This document shows positions 9,301 to 17,486 of a stretch of DNA of 64,000 nt, in pieces. The position numbers and the translations under genes were made by a program. Within the stretch, counting starts at the first letter, position 1. Each line of letters starts with the position of its first letter. The notes beneath the pieces are model-generated. The model saw only the letters and a program-made list of their open reading frames with translations, did no database searches and was not told where the DNA came from. The DNA is from Pseudomonas viciae (GTDB taxonomy: Bacteria > Pseudomonadota > Gammaproteobacteria > Pseudomonadales > Pseudomonadaceae): positions 2,764,001 to 2,828,000 of the forward strand of contig NZ_CP035088.1 in the NCBI RefSeq assembly GCF_004786035.1, given 5' to 3'.

Positions 9301-10881
9301 ATGAACCAGATCCTTGGCCACAACTACATCGGCGGGGCGCGTAGCGCGGCCGGCCAGACTCGCCTGCAGAGCATCGACGCCAGCACTGGCGAAGCCTTGC
9401 CCCATGATTTCATCCAGGCCACGGCAGAAGAAGTCGACGCCGCCGCCAAGGCTGCCGCCGCTGCTTATCCGGCCTATCGCAGCCTGAGCGCGGTGCGCCG
9501 GGCCGAGTTCCTCGAAGCCATTGCCGATGAACTGGATGCCTTGGGCGATGAGTTCGTGGCTGTGGTTTGCCGTGAAACCGCATTGCCGGCGGCGCGGATC
9601 CAGGGTGAGCGCGGTCGCACCAGCGGTCAGATGCGCCTGTTCGCCAAGGTTTTGCGCCGTGGCGATTTCTACGGCGCGCGCATCGACCGGGCCTTGCCGG
9701 AGCGCACGCCGTTGCCCCGTCCGGACCTGCGTCAGTACCGCATCGGCCTGGGCCCGGTGGCGGTGTTCGGTGCCAGCAACTTCCCCCTGGCGTTCTCCAC
9801 GGCCGGTGGCGACACGGCGTCGGCCCTGGCAGCCGGCTGCCCGGTGGTATTCAAAGCCCATAGCGGGCACATGGCGACCGCCGAGCACGTGGCCGATGCA
9901 ATTATCCGTGCGGCTGAAAAGACCGCGATGCCAGCCGGTGTGTTCAACATGATCTACGGCGGTGGCGTCGGCGAATGGCTGGTCAAGCATCCGGCGATCC
10001 AGGCCGTGGGCTTCACCGGCTCTCTCAAGGGCGGGCGTGCCTTGTGCGACATGGCCGCCGCGCGACCGCAGCCGATCCCGGTGTTCGCCGAAATGTCGAG
10101 CATCAACCCGGTGATCGTGTTGCCGCAAGCCTTGGAGAATCGCGCCGAGAGCGTTGCCCGCGATTTGACCGCCTCGGTGGTGCAGGGTTGTGGCCAGTTT
10201 TGCACCAACCCCGGTTTGGTGATCGGTATCCGTTCGCCGCAGTTCACTGCGTTCACTCAACAAGTGGCGGCGTTGATCGGCGACCAGGCCCCTCAAACCA
10301 TGCTCAACGCCGGCACGCTGCAAAGCTACGGCAAGGGCCTGCAGAAATTGTTGGCCCACCCCGGCATCGAGCATCTGGCCGGGCGTGAACAGCAGGGCAA
10401 CCAGGCCCAGCCGCAGTTGTTCAAGGCCGATGCCAGCCTGTTGGTCAACGGCGACGAGGCGTTGCAGGAAGAAGTGTTCGGCCCGACCACGGTGTTTGTC
10501 GAAGTGGCGGACCAAGCCCAGCTCTCTGCCGCGCTGAACGGCCTGCACGGCCAGCTGACCGCGACAATGATCGGCGAGCCGGCGGATTTCGAACGGTTCA
10601 GCGAATTGACGCCGTTGCTGGAGCAGAAGGTCGGTCGCATCCTGCTCAACGGTTATCCGACCGGGGTGGAAGTGTGTGATTCGATGGTGCACGGCGGCCC
10701 TTACCCGGCGACGTCCGATGCCCGTGGCACGTCGGTGGGGACTTTGGCGATTGATCGTTTCCTGCGTCCGGTGTGCTTCCAGAACTATCCCGACAGCCTG
10801 CTGCCGGAGCCGCTGAAGAACGCCAACCCGTTGGGGATCCTGCGGTTGGTGGATGGGGTGCCGGGGCGCGAGGCGGTCTGA
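9301..10881 (+). CDS. Alpha-ketoglutaric semialdehyde dehydrogenase (NAD(P)+)
   Basis: 526 residues, the usual length of this aldehyde dehydrogenase subgroup (labelled NADP+ aldehyde dehydrogenase). It starts 12 nt after the FAH gene behind AAGGAGACTT. Cofactor-binding features include GPVAVFGASNFPLAFS and CPVVFKAHSGH. The active-site cysteine is C301 in QGCGQFCTNPG, and the general-base glutamate is in PVFAEMSSINP. It would oxidise 2,5-dioxopentanoate to 2-oxoglutarate, the last step before the TCA cycle for pentoses, aldarates or hydroxyproline. The adjoining dehydratase and FAH genes point to a pentonate route here. Confidence 0.93.
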   Translation: MNQILGHNYIGGARSAAGQTRLQSIDASTGEALPHDFIQATAEEVDAAAKAAAAAYPAYRSLSAVRRAEFLEAIADELDALGDEFVAVVCRETALPAARIQGERGRTSGQMRLFAKVLRRGDFYGARIDRALPERTPLPRPDLRQYRIGLGPVAVFGASNFPLAFSTAGGDTASALAAGCPVVFKAHSGHMATAEHVADAIIRAAEKTAMPAGVFNMIYGGGVGEWLVKHPAIQAVGFTGSLKGGRALCDMAAARPQPIPVFAEMSSINPVIVLPQALENRAESVARDLTASVVQGCGQFCTNPGLVIGIRSPQFTAFTQQVAALIGDQAPQTMLNAGTLQSYGKGLQKLLAHPGIEHLAGREQQGNQAQPQLFKADASLLVNGDEALQEEVFGPTTVFVEVADQAQLSAALNGLHGQLTATMIGEPADFERFSELTPLLEQKVGRILLNGYPTGVEVCDSMVHGGPYPATSDARGTSVGTLAIDRFLRPVCFQNYPDSLLPEPLKNANPLGILRLVDGVPGREAV

Positions 10882-10925
10882 GGATCGCGGTCAGGCCGTT
10901 ACATTGAGGTTGAATGTACCGGCCT

Positions 10926-10991
10926 CTTTGCGAGCAAGCCCGCTCCCACATCGGAATGCGTTCCCATGTGGGAGCGAGCTTGCTCGCGAAG
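10926..10991. repeat. REP pair, tail-to-tail
   Basis: TTTGCGAGCAAGCCCGCTCC facing GGGAGCGAGCTTGCTCGCGA with a short spacer. It lies downstream of the aldehyde dehydrogenase gene and probably ends or protects that transcript. The remaining bases up to 11088 hold nothing else obvious except a third half-unit-like CCCACTCCCACAT. Confidence 0.8.
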
Positions 10992-11088
10992 GCAATCGCC
11001 CAGTCAACATCGAGTCTGAAGTTATGGCCCAAGGCCCACTCCCACATTGGGTTATCATGGCAACTTTCCCAATGACCGACTGATCACC

Positions 11089-11388
11089 ATGACTGCCGTT
11101 ACCGACACCCTGCTGCACGCCCTCGAATCCTGCGACATGCTGATCATTGACGGGTTGTACGCATTCGATTTTTCCCTCGATGAGCAAGATCAGCTGCACG
11201 TCGAGTGCATGAATGGCCGCACCCTCGAACACTGGCGTTTCACGCCGACGCAGATGCAGGCCGCGACGTTCGACAAAGCCTCCAAGCACTGGATCATCAC
11301 CAGCGATTCGGGTGATCACCACCTGGAGTGCGTGGAAGCGACCAGAGGCCACGACGATGATGAGGACGACGAACATGAAGATGCGTAG
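11089..11388 (+). CDS. Small acidic conserved protein (possibly DUF5629)
   Basis: 99 residues from ATG 11089 (MTAVTDTLLHALESCDMLII). The body is acidic with a C-terminal run of Asp/Glu/His (GHDDDEDDEHEDA). No signal peptide or membrane segment is visible. It resembles the small Pseudomonas proteins listed as DUF5629, but that assignment is from memory and uncertain. The end overlaps the start of the lactonase gene by 14 nt, so the two are probably translated from one message. Confidence 0.75.
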   Translation: MTAVTDTLLHALESCDMLIIDGLYAFDFSLDEQDQLHVECMNGRTLEHWRFTPTQMQAATFDKASKHWIITSDSGDHHLECVEATRGHDDDEDDEHEDA

Positions 11389-12550
11389 TCTCTGGCCGTT
11401 GTTGATGGCCGGCAGCGTGGGCGCCATGGGCGTTCAGGCAGAAACTGATGAACGTCATCAACTGTTGGTAGGTTCCTACACCGCCGGCCAGAGTCAGGGC
11501 ATCTACCGGCTGCAATTCGACAGCCGCACCGGCCAGCTCGACGCCAACCCATTGCAAGTGATCAAGACTGACAATCCTTCGTGGCTGACCCTTTCCAAGG
11601 ACATGACCCGGCTGTTCGTGGTCAACGAAAACGGGCCGGGCCAGAAAGACCCGGTGGGCAAGGTCAGCAGCTACGCCATCGCCCCGAAAACCCATGAACT
11701 GAGCCTGATCAACCAAGTGCAGTCCCTGGGCAACGAGCCGACCCATTCCAGCCTCAGTGGTGATGGACGGCATCTGCTGGTCAGCAACTACTCGGTGGTG
11801 GAAGACCCGGGTGGCACCCTGGCGGTGTTGCCGGTGGCCGCCGACGGCAAGTTGTCACCCCCGGTGCAGTTGAGCAGCCATCAGCCGAGCCGGGTCAATC
11901 CCGAGCGGCAGATGTCGGCCCACGTGCACGCCGCAGTCTCTTCGCCGGATGGCAAGTATGTGTTCGCCAACGACCTGGGGGCGGACAAGGTGTTCGTCTA
12001 CCGCTACGACCCCAAGGCCAACCCCGAGCTGCCGCTGACCGCCGCCGATCCGGCCTTCGTGCAGTTGCCGCCCGGCAGCGGCCCGCGTCATCTGCTGTTC
12101 AGCGCCGACGGCAAGCACGCCTGGTTGACGATGGAGATGACCGCACAAGTGGCGGTGTTCGATTATCAGGATGGACGCTTGACCCAGCGCCAATTGGTCG
12201 ACCTGGCGGCTGGCAAGCCTCAACCGGGCAGGGCGGCGGCTGCGCTGCATGCCTCCAGGGATGGCAAGTTCCTCTATGTCAGCAACCGTGGCACCACCAA
12301 CGAAGTGTTGGTGTTTGCCATTGACCCGGCCGCTGGCACACTGAAAGAGCTTCAGCGCCGCTCGGTTGAAGGTGATCACCCCCGGGAGTTCAGCCTCGAC
12401 CCGAGTGGGAAATTCCTGTTGATCGCCAACCAGAAGAGCAATCAGATCGTGGTGCTCGAGCGCGATCCCAAGACCGGTCTGCTGGGTAAAACTGTGCAGA
12501 AGCTAGCGATGGATGCGCCGAGCGATTTGAAGTTCATCGTCCGTCAATAG
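11375..12550 (+). CDS. Exported lactonase, seven-bladed beta-propeller (cycloisomerase-2 / YbhE type)
   Basis: 391 residues. The start at 11375 gives a signal peptide (MKMRSLWPLLMAGSVGAMGV, cleavage likely after VQAE or nearby), so the protein is periplasmic, unlike cytosolic 6-phosphogluconolactonase. The family signature is visible in LLVGSYTAGQSQGIYRLQFD, in the repeated blade motif with SPDGKYVFANDLGADKVFVY, ASRDGKFLYVSNRGTNEVLVF-like and DPSGKFLLIANQKSNQIVV, and in GPRHLLFSADGKHAW. Such enzymes hydrolyse sugar or carboxy-muconate lactones. A role on the aldono-lactone feeding the upstream pathway is possible, but the gene is separated from that cluster by a REP pair. Confidence 0.85.
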   Translation: MKMRSLWPLLMAGSVGAMGVQAETDERHQLLVGSYTAGQSQGIYRLQFDSRTGQLDANPLQVIKTDNPSWLTLSKDMTRLFVVNENGPGQKDPVGKVSSYAIAPKTHELSLINQVQSLGNEPTHSSLSGDGRHLLVSNYSVVEDPGGTLAVLPVAADGKLSPPVQLSSHQPSRVNPERQMSAHVHAAVSSPDGKYVFANDLGADKVFVYRYDPKANPELPLTAADPAFVQLPPGSGPRHLLFSADGKHAWLTMEMTAQVAVFDYQDGRLTQRQLVDLAAGKPQPGRAAAALHASRDGKFLYVSNRGTTNEVLVFAIDPAAGTLKELQRRSVEGDHPREFSLDPSGKFLLIANQKSNQIVVLERDPKTGLLGKTVQKLAMDAPSDLKFIVRQ

Positions 12551-12555
12551 ACCGC

Positions 12556-12576
12556 AGGCCCCGTTTTTCGGGGCCT
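12556..12576 (+). terminator. Rho-independent-type hairpin after lactonase gene
   Basis: AGGCCCCG and CGGGGCCT form an 8-bp stem around TTTTT just 5 nt after the stop codon. The tail after the stem is only weakly U-rich. Confidence 0.65.
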
Positions 12577-12706
12577 TCGTGGTTGTATCAACGAGACTGA
12601 TATTCGTTAGTCATGCAAAGCATTTCAAGGCAGGACGCCTCGGCGCGTAAGTTTGCTTCACGGCCCCACCGGGCAAGCCAGCCAACTGAATCCGAGGATT
12701 ACCGCC

Positions 12707-12886
12707 ATGAATCTGAATCTCTTCTCTGTGATCGCTGCTTCCGCCATCTCTGCCACCGTGGCGCTGCCAGCCAGTGCCAGCATCGAAATCAGCGACAAGA
12801 AAAACCGCACCCAGAGCTACACCGAGAAATACCTGCAGCAGAGCGCCAACTTCTACGCCGCGCTGGACCACAAGACCCAGCACTGA
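12707..12886 (+). CDS. Small exported protein of unknown function (59 aa)
   Basis: The start at 12707 gives a signal peptide (NLFSVIAASAISATVALPAS, likely cut after ASA) and a mature chain of roughly 35 residues, IEISDKKNRTQSYTEKYLQQ onward, ending DHKTQH. It is polar and contains no cysteine. A weak purine-rich site (GAGGATT) precedes the start. It is followed closely by an 18-bp hairpin that may terminate it. I do not recognise the family. Confidence 0.65.
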   Translation: MNLNLFSVIAASAISATVALPASASIEISDKKNRTQSYTEKYLQQSANFYAALDHKTQH

Positions 12887-12901
12887 AAGGTTTTGACGAT
12901 T

Positions 12902-12950
12902 GAAGCCTGCGATCTTTTCATCTTTAAGGAGAGAAAAGATCGCAGGCTTC
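12902..12950. terminator. Perfect 18-bp hairpin (terminator or REP-like)
   Basis: GAAGCCTGCGATCTTTTC at 12902-12919 pairs exactly with 12933-12950 around a 13-nt loop. The GCCTGCGATCTTTT core also appears in the repeat at 34991-35096, so this is a dispersed Pseudomonas element that may double as terminator for the small gene before it. Confidence 0.75.
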
Positions 12951-13045
12951 GCCGTTTCTGAACAAATCCCACTGTAATATCACTTGGCCATGTGTTTAAA
13001 TTTGACGCTATTAAATTGACTCCTTCTCTCATAAGGATCGACATC

Positions 13046-13171
13046 ATGGCGATGCGTCTGGCAGTGATGCTGCTGTTTCTCTATTCCACCCCGATTGTTT
13101 CAGCCGCTCAGCCGGATTCCGGCGAGTTGGAAGTGGCTCGTGAGCGATTGTTGAGTTTGCTGAGTGACTGA
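13046..13171 (+). CDS. Tiny exported peptide (41 aa)
   Basis: An ATG at 13046 preceded by AAGGA encodes 41 residues: a signal peptide (MAMRLAVMLLFLYSTPIVSA) and a short acidic mature part, AQPDSGELEVARERLLSLLSD in total length about 20. The upstream 100 bases are AT-rich and contain TTGACG and TTGACT boxes that could serve a promoter. The good ribosome site and clear signal peptide support a real gene, but size leaves doubt. No family recognised. Confidence 0.5.
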   Translation: MAMRLAVMLLFLYSTPIVSAAQPDSGELEVARERLLSLLSD

Positions 13172-13245
13172 GTGGGTCGGGTAACGATCAAGAGTGGGAC
13201 GCATGATTGCTCTTGTGGCGAGGGAGCTTTGTACTGTGTCGATAA

Positions 13246-13848
13246 TTACTTGGCCATGATCGCCACGAACAGCTCGGATTCCAGAAGATGCTGCAGCCAT
13301 TGCTGTAGATGAGGGTAGGGCGCCTGGGCGAACCACTCACGGTCGACATGGGCGAACTGGCGCACGAACGGCATCAGCGCCACGTCGGCCAGGCTCTGGT
13401 GATTCGCCGCCAGGAATGGTCGGGTAGCAAGCAATGCTTCCAGCCTGCGCAGAAAGACCTCGCCCTCGGCCCTATAGTGCTCCATCGCGTGTTCGGGGTG
13501 GCGCTCAGGGTATTTGTAGCGGTTCAGATGAAGCTTGAAGACCTGGTCGTTTTCCTCGATCAACGCTGCCGTCAACATTTGGCCTTCGGGGTCGCCGAGC
13601 AATCTCCAATTATCCGGATCCTGCTGTGCCAAGGCCCAGCTCATGATCTCCAGGCTTTCATCGATCACCCGGCCCTCAACCTGCAACACCGGCACCGTGC
13701 CTTTGCTGGAAAGCGCGAGCATTTCGGGTGGCTTGGCCTTCAGGCTGACTTCGACAATCTCCAATTCGATTGCGCTGTGACGCAACGCCATGCGCGCCCG
13801 CATCGCGTAGGGACAGCGACGGAAGGAGTAGAGCGTGGCACGGCTCAT
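13246..13848 (-). CDS. Glutathione S-transferase family protein
   Basis: 200 residues. The N-terminal thioredoxin-like domain has the CPYA motif at C12 (TLYSFRRCPYAMRARMAL), the cis-proline segment KGTVPVLQVEGRVIDESLEI, and an all-helical C-terminal domain (ADVALMPFVRQFAHVDREWF). The CPYA motif places it near the omega/glutaredoxin-2-like GSTs that use cysteine for thiol-transfer. Its ATG overlaps the end of sbcC by 4 nt, so it is translationally coupled to the sbcDC operon. Cytosolic; substrate unknown. Confidence 0.9.
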   Translation of the reverse strand: MSRATLYSFRRCPYAMRARMALRHSAIELEIVEVSLKAKPPEMLALSSKGTVPVLQVEGRVIDESLEIMSWALAQQDPDNWRLLGDPEGQMLTAALIEENDQVFKLHLNRYKYPERHPEHAMEHYRAEGEVFLRRLEALLATRPFLAANHQSLADVALMPFVRQFAHVDREWFAQAPYPHLQQWLQHLLESELFVAIMAK

Positions 13849-16800
13849 TTCACCTCCACCGTGCTCAAGCCATTACCCTGGCGGCGGACCTGGATCTGCA
13901 CCGGGATCCGCTCGTGCATTTCCTGCACGTGGGAAATCACCGCGACCTTGCGGCCCTGGGCCTGCAATCCGTCAAGCGCATCCATCGCCAATTGCAGCGA
14001 CTCGGGATCGAGGCTGCCAAAGCCTTCGTCGATGAACAACGACTCGATTTTCAGCGTGCTGGACGCCATCGAGGCCAGGCCCAACGCCAGGGCCAGGGAA
14101 ACCAGGAAGGTCTCGCCGCCGGATAACGAATGCACCGAGCGCAGTTCATCGCCCATCTCCGTGTCCATCACCAGCAGCCCGAGCATGCTGCCGCCACGTT
14201 TGAGCCGGTAGCGACGCACCAGTTGCCGCAATTGGGTGTTGGCGTGGTGCACCAGCAAATCGAGGTTGTAGGCCTGGGCCAGCTTGCGGAAGCGGTCGCC
14301 GGTGGCCGAGCCGATCAGCGCATCCAGGCGTGCCCAGCGCTGGTATTCGGCGTAGGCCTGTTCGATCTGCTGGGCCAGGGCCTGGTTGGCGTTCTGCCGC
14401 CGCTGGTCCTCGGCCTGTTCGGCGCGCAGTTCGGCGCAGTGTTGTTCGCTGGCGGCGAATTGAGCTTGTAGCTCGGTGAGGGCTTGTGCCAACTGTTCGG
14501 GCAGCAGGTTGCCGTTGTGCTGGGCCTGGTGGTTTTGCAGGCGCTGCTCACGTTCGGTGAGTAAGACGCGGGCTTGCTCGATGGCTTTTTCGCTGTTGAG
14601 CAAGCGCTGGCGCAACTGGCTGACGTGCTGCTCGTCGAGACTGAGCAAGGCTTCGAGGGACGCGTCGTCCAATTCAGGATGTGTGGTGCGCCACTGCGCG
14701 ATGGCGGCCGCCAGCGCTTGAAGTTCGCTGTCCAGGGATTGTGCCTGCTCCTGCCGGGCCTTGAGTTCGGCGGCCAACTGCACCAGGTTATTGCGCAGTT
14801 CCTGCAGGCGTTGATTGGCTCCTGCTTCGGCATTGCGAGCCTGTTCCAGGGCCTGGTCGATTTGTTGCTGCCACTGTTCGGCGCTGGTGTGTTCACCCAG
14901 CAGCTGCGTGAGTTTTTGCTGGCAGGCCTGCTGTTGCTCGGTCAGGGCGCTGAATTGCTGTTGCGCCGACGCCAATTGCTGCACGCGGGTTTGCTGGCGG
15001 TCCTGCTCCTTCTCCAGGGTCTGCTGGCGCTGGAGCTGTTCGCTGAGTTCGTCGCGCTGCTGTTCCAATTGCTCCAGCCGTTGGGTGATCTGCTGGTCGA
15101 GCTGCATGAAGGTCGCGGCCGGCTCGCTGCGCAGGGCCTGTAGCGTGTCTGCCGGCAACAAGGCGCTGAAGTGGCTCAACTCGTCATCCAGGCGCAGGCG
15201 ATCACGGGCCAGTTCCTGTTGCTGGTTGTTCAGGTGCTGTAACGCTTGCTGGCTCGCCGTCTCGGCATTGTGCAGTTGCTGCGTCAGGCGCACCGCGTCC
15301 TGCTGTAGGGTCAGCAGGGCAGTTTGCCGTTGTTCGTCCTGGCTGATGTGTTGGTGCAGCTGGCTGTTCTGTTGCGCCAGCCAGGCATCGCGTTTGCCAG
15401 AATCCTGGGCCAGCAGCTGCGCCGACAGTGGGTGGGCCTCAAGGCTGGGCGCCAGGCCCTGTTGCTGGCCGGCGAGTTGTTCCTGCTGCTGTTTGAGCTC
15501 TTTGAGCTGGGCGATGACGCCGCTGTATTGCGCCCGCAGGTCGATGACTTTTTCATTGAGCAGATCGACGGCTTTGCGGGCATTGGCCTCTTCGCTTTCA
15601 TCATGGCGCCCGAGGCTTTGCAGCAGGGCTTCGGGCTGATGATAGGGATGTTCGACGCTGCCACACACCGGGCACGGCTGGTCGTCCTGCAATTGCGTGC
15701 GCAGTTGTTCGACGCTTTCGCTGCGGGCCAGGCGCTGACGTTCCAGCAGTTCGCGGGTGACGGTCAGGGTCTGTTCGGCAATCGCCAGTTCGGCTTTGGC
15801 TTCACCGCCTTCACGCACCAGCCGGTCACGTTCCTGCAACGCCCGTTGTTGGCGTTGTTCCAGATCGGCGCCACGTTTGTCCAGTTCCTGCTGGCTGGCC
15901 CACAGCCGGGTCAGGTCTTCGAATGCACGCAATTGCTTGCGGTTGTCTTGCAACAGGTTGCCGAGCAACTGGATCTGTTCGGCCACCGCGTCCGGTTCGG
16001 CGCCGGCTTCTTTGTAGAGCACTTCGAGGTCTTGCCGGCGGGTTGCCAGGTCCTCGGCGGTGCGGGCGGCGCTTTGCTCCAGGGTGGCGAGTTCGGCCTG
16101 GCCCTGGTTCAGGCGATTGCCGATCAGCATCAACTGCTGGAGGCGATCGCGATAGGCCTTCCAAGCGTCGCTCAGTGGTGCAAGGTGGGTGCTTTGTGCA
16201 AGCTCGCCGGCGATTCGCTGCAAGCGCGCGGCCACCTGCTTTTGCTGTTCGAGCAAGGTGTCGATTGTGCGCTGGCCCTCGGTGCAGTCCTGTTGCGCTT
16301 GCTCCTGACGCTCAGCGCCCTGGCTCGCGTCCCGGGCAAGGCGGGCGAGGGTGCTCTGCTCTTCAAAGGCTTGGCGCAGCAACGGCGCGCTGTCGCTGCT
16401 TTGTTGCCGGGCGGTGGCCAGCGCCAGTTGTGCGGCGCTCAAGCCTTTTTCCAGTGCGGCCTGTTGTTCATGCAGGTCGATTTGCTGCTGGGTGAGCTGC
16501 TGGATCTGCACCGCCAACGGTTCAAGCTGACGGGTCAGTTCCGTCTGGCGGATGAATTGATGGCGCTGGGGCGCCAGTTGTTCCAGGCGCGTCAGTTTCA
16601 GGCGTTGATCTGCCAGGGCGTCCCAATCGGCCTGGGCCTGTTGCAGTTGCTCGGCGGCGCTGGCCTGTTCGTCCTGCAACAGGCGCAGGTCCTTGAGCCA
16701 GGTGTGTTGTTGCTCCAATTGCTTGAGTTGCGCCTGTTGGGCCTTGAGTTGTTGCTGGGCGTCGTTGAAGCGCTGGTCCAGCTCGGCCCGGGCCTCGGGG

Positions 16801-17486
16801 GCGAGTGGGGTGACGCCGGTGGCCTGGTCTTGTAACTGCTTGTGGGTTTCCTTGGCTTGCTTGGCCTTGTCGAAGGCGCGGCGGCCAAGGCGGGTGTACA
16901 GGGCGGTGTCGGTGAGCTTTTCCAGGAGTTCGCTGCGGTCGTTGTCATCGGCCTTGAGAAACGCGCTGAACTCGCTCTGAGCCAGCAGCACGGCGCGGGT
17001 GAACTGTTCGAAGTTCAGGCCCAGGGCGGCTTCGAGCTGGGCCTTGTATTCACCTTTCTGGCTCGCCAGCAGTTGATCGTTGTCCAGGTCTCGCAGGCTC
17101 TGGCGGCTAGCTTGCAGCTTGCCGCCAGCCTTTTCCCGGGCGCGATTGGCTTCCCAGCGGGCCCGATAGCGGCGCCCGTCGATGCCGCGAAAATCCACTT
17201 CGGCATAGCCATCGCCGGTGCCGCGGCGCAACAGCGTGCGCGGGTCGCCCGTGGCGATTTCACCGTCGGCGTCTGGCACCTTGGCGTCACGCCCGGTGTT
17301 GTTGAGGCGCGGTACGGCGCCGAACAGCGCCAGGCACAAGGCATCGAGCAGCGTGCTCTTGCCGGCGCCCGTGGGACCGGTGATGGCGAACAGACCGGCG
17401 CTGGCCAAGGGTTCTGCAGTGAAATCGATTTCGAAAGGCCCGGCCAGGGAGGCGAGGTTCTTGAGGCGGATCGCGAGAATCTTCAT
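13845..17486 (-). CDS. sbcC: Nuclease SbcCD subunit C (Rad50-like ATPase)
   Basis: 1213 residues. Walker A is at G37-S44 (GPTGAGKST). Two long Gln/Leu-rich coiled-coil arms flank the zinc-hook CPVC at C605-C608. The C-terminal ATPase half has the ABC signature SLSGGETFLVSLALALGLAS and Walker B LFIDEGFGSLDPESL. With SbcD it forms the SMC-like complex that cuts hairpins and protein-blocked DNA ends. The start codon overlaps the sbcD stop by 4 nt. The long Gln-rich coiled coil produces large antisense open frames that are not genes. Confidence 0.97.
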   Translation of the reverse strand: MKILAIRLKNLASLAGPFEIDFTAEPLASAGLFAITGPTGAGKSTLLDALCLALFGAVPRLNNTGRDAKVPDADGEIATGDPRTLLRRGTGDGYAEVDFRGIDGRRYRARWEANRAREKAGGKLQASRQSLRDLDNDQLLASQKGEYKAQLEAALGLNFEQFTRAVLLAQSEFSAFLKADDNDRSELLEKLTDTALYTRLGRRAFDKAKQAKETHKQLQDQATGVTPLAPEARAELDQRFNDAQQQLKAQQAQLKQLEQQHTWLKDLRLLQDEQASAAEQLQQAQADWDALADQRLKLTRLEQLAPQRHQFIRQTELTRQLEPLAVQIQQLTQQQIDLHEQQAALEKGLSAAQLALATARQQSSDSAPLLRQAFEEQSTLARLARDASQGAERQEQAQQDCTEGQRTIDTLLEQQKQVAARLQRIAGELAQSTHLAPLSDAWKAYRDRLQQLMLIGNRLNQGQAELATLEQSAARTAEDLATRRQDLEVLYKEAGAEPDAVAEQIQLLGNLLQDNRKQLRAFEDLTRLWASQQELDKRGADLEQRQQRALQERDRLVREGGEAKAELAIAEQTLTVTRELLERQRLARSESVEQLRTQLQDDQPCPVCGSVEHPYHQPEALLQSLGRHDESEEANARKAVDLLNEKVIDLRAQYSGVIAQLKELKQQQEQLAGQQQGLAPSLEAHPLSAQLLAQDSGKRDAWLAQQNSQLHQHISQDEQRQTALLTLQQDAVRLTQQLHNAETASQQALQHLNNQQQELARDRLRLDDELSHFSALLPADTLQALRSEPAATFMQLDQQITQRLEQLEQQRDELSEQLQRQQTLEKEQDRQQTRVQQLASAQQQFSALTEQQQACQQKLTQLLGEHTSAEQWQQQIDQALEQARNAEAGANQRLQELRNNLVQLAAELKARQEQAQSLDSELQALAAAIAQWRTTHPELDDASLEALLSLDEQHVSQLRQRLLNSEKAIEQARVLLTEREQRLQNHQAQHNGNLLPEQLAQALTELQAQFAASEQHCAELRAEQAEDQRRQNANQALAQQIEQAYAEYQRWARLDALIGSATGDRFRKLAQAYNLDLLVHHANTQLRQLVRRYRLKRGGSMLGLLVMDTEMGDELRSVHSLSGGETFLVSLALALGLASMASSTLKIESLFIDEGFGSLDPESLQLAMDALDGLQAQGRKVAVISHVQEMHERIPVQIQVRRQGNGLSTVEVK

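Noticed and set aside
8302..10692. A 796-codon antisense frame over the FAH and aldehyde dehydrogenase genes
   Set aside because: Shadow of two well-supported enzyme genes that it crosses without regard to their boundary.
13246..14211. A 300-codon rightward frame across the GST gene and the end of sbcC
   Set aside because: It crosses the boundary of two overlapping, clearly identified leftward genes.
15324..16835. A Leu/Gln-rich 503-codon frame opposite sbcC
   Set aside because: Complement of the Gln/Leu coiled coil of SbcC.
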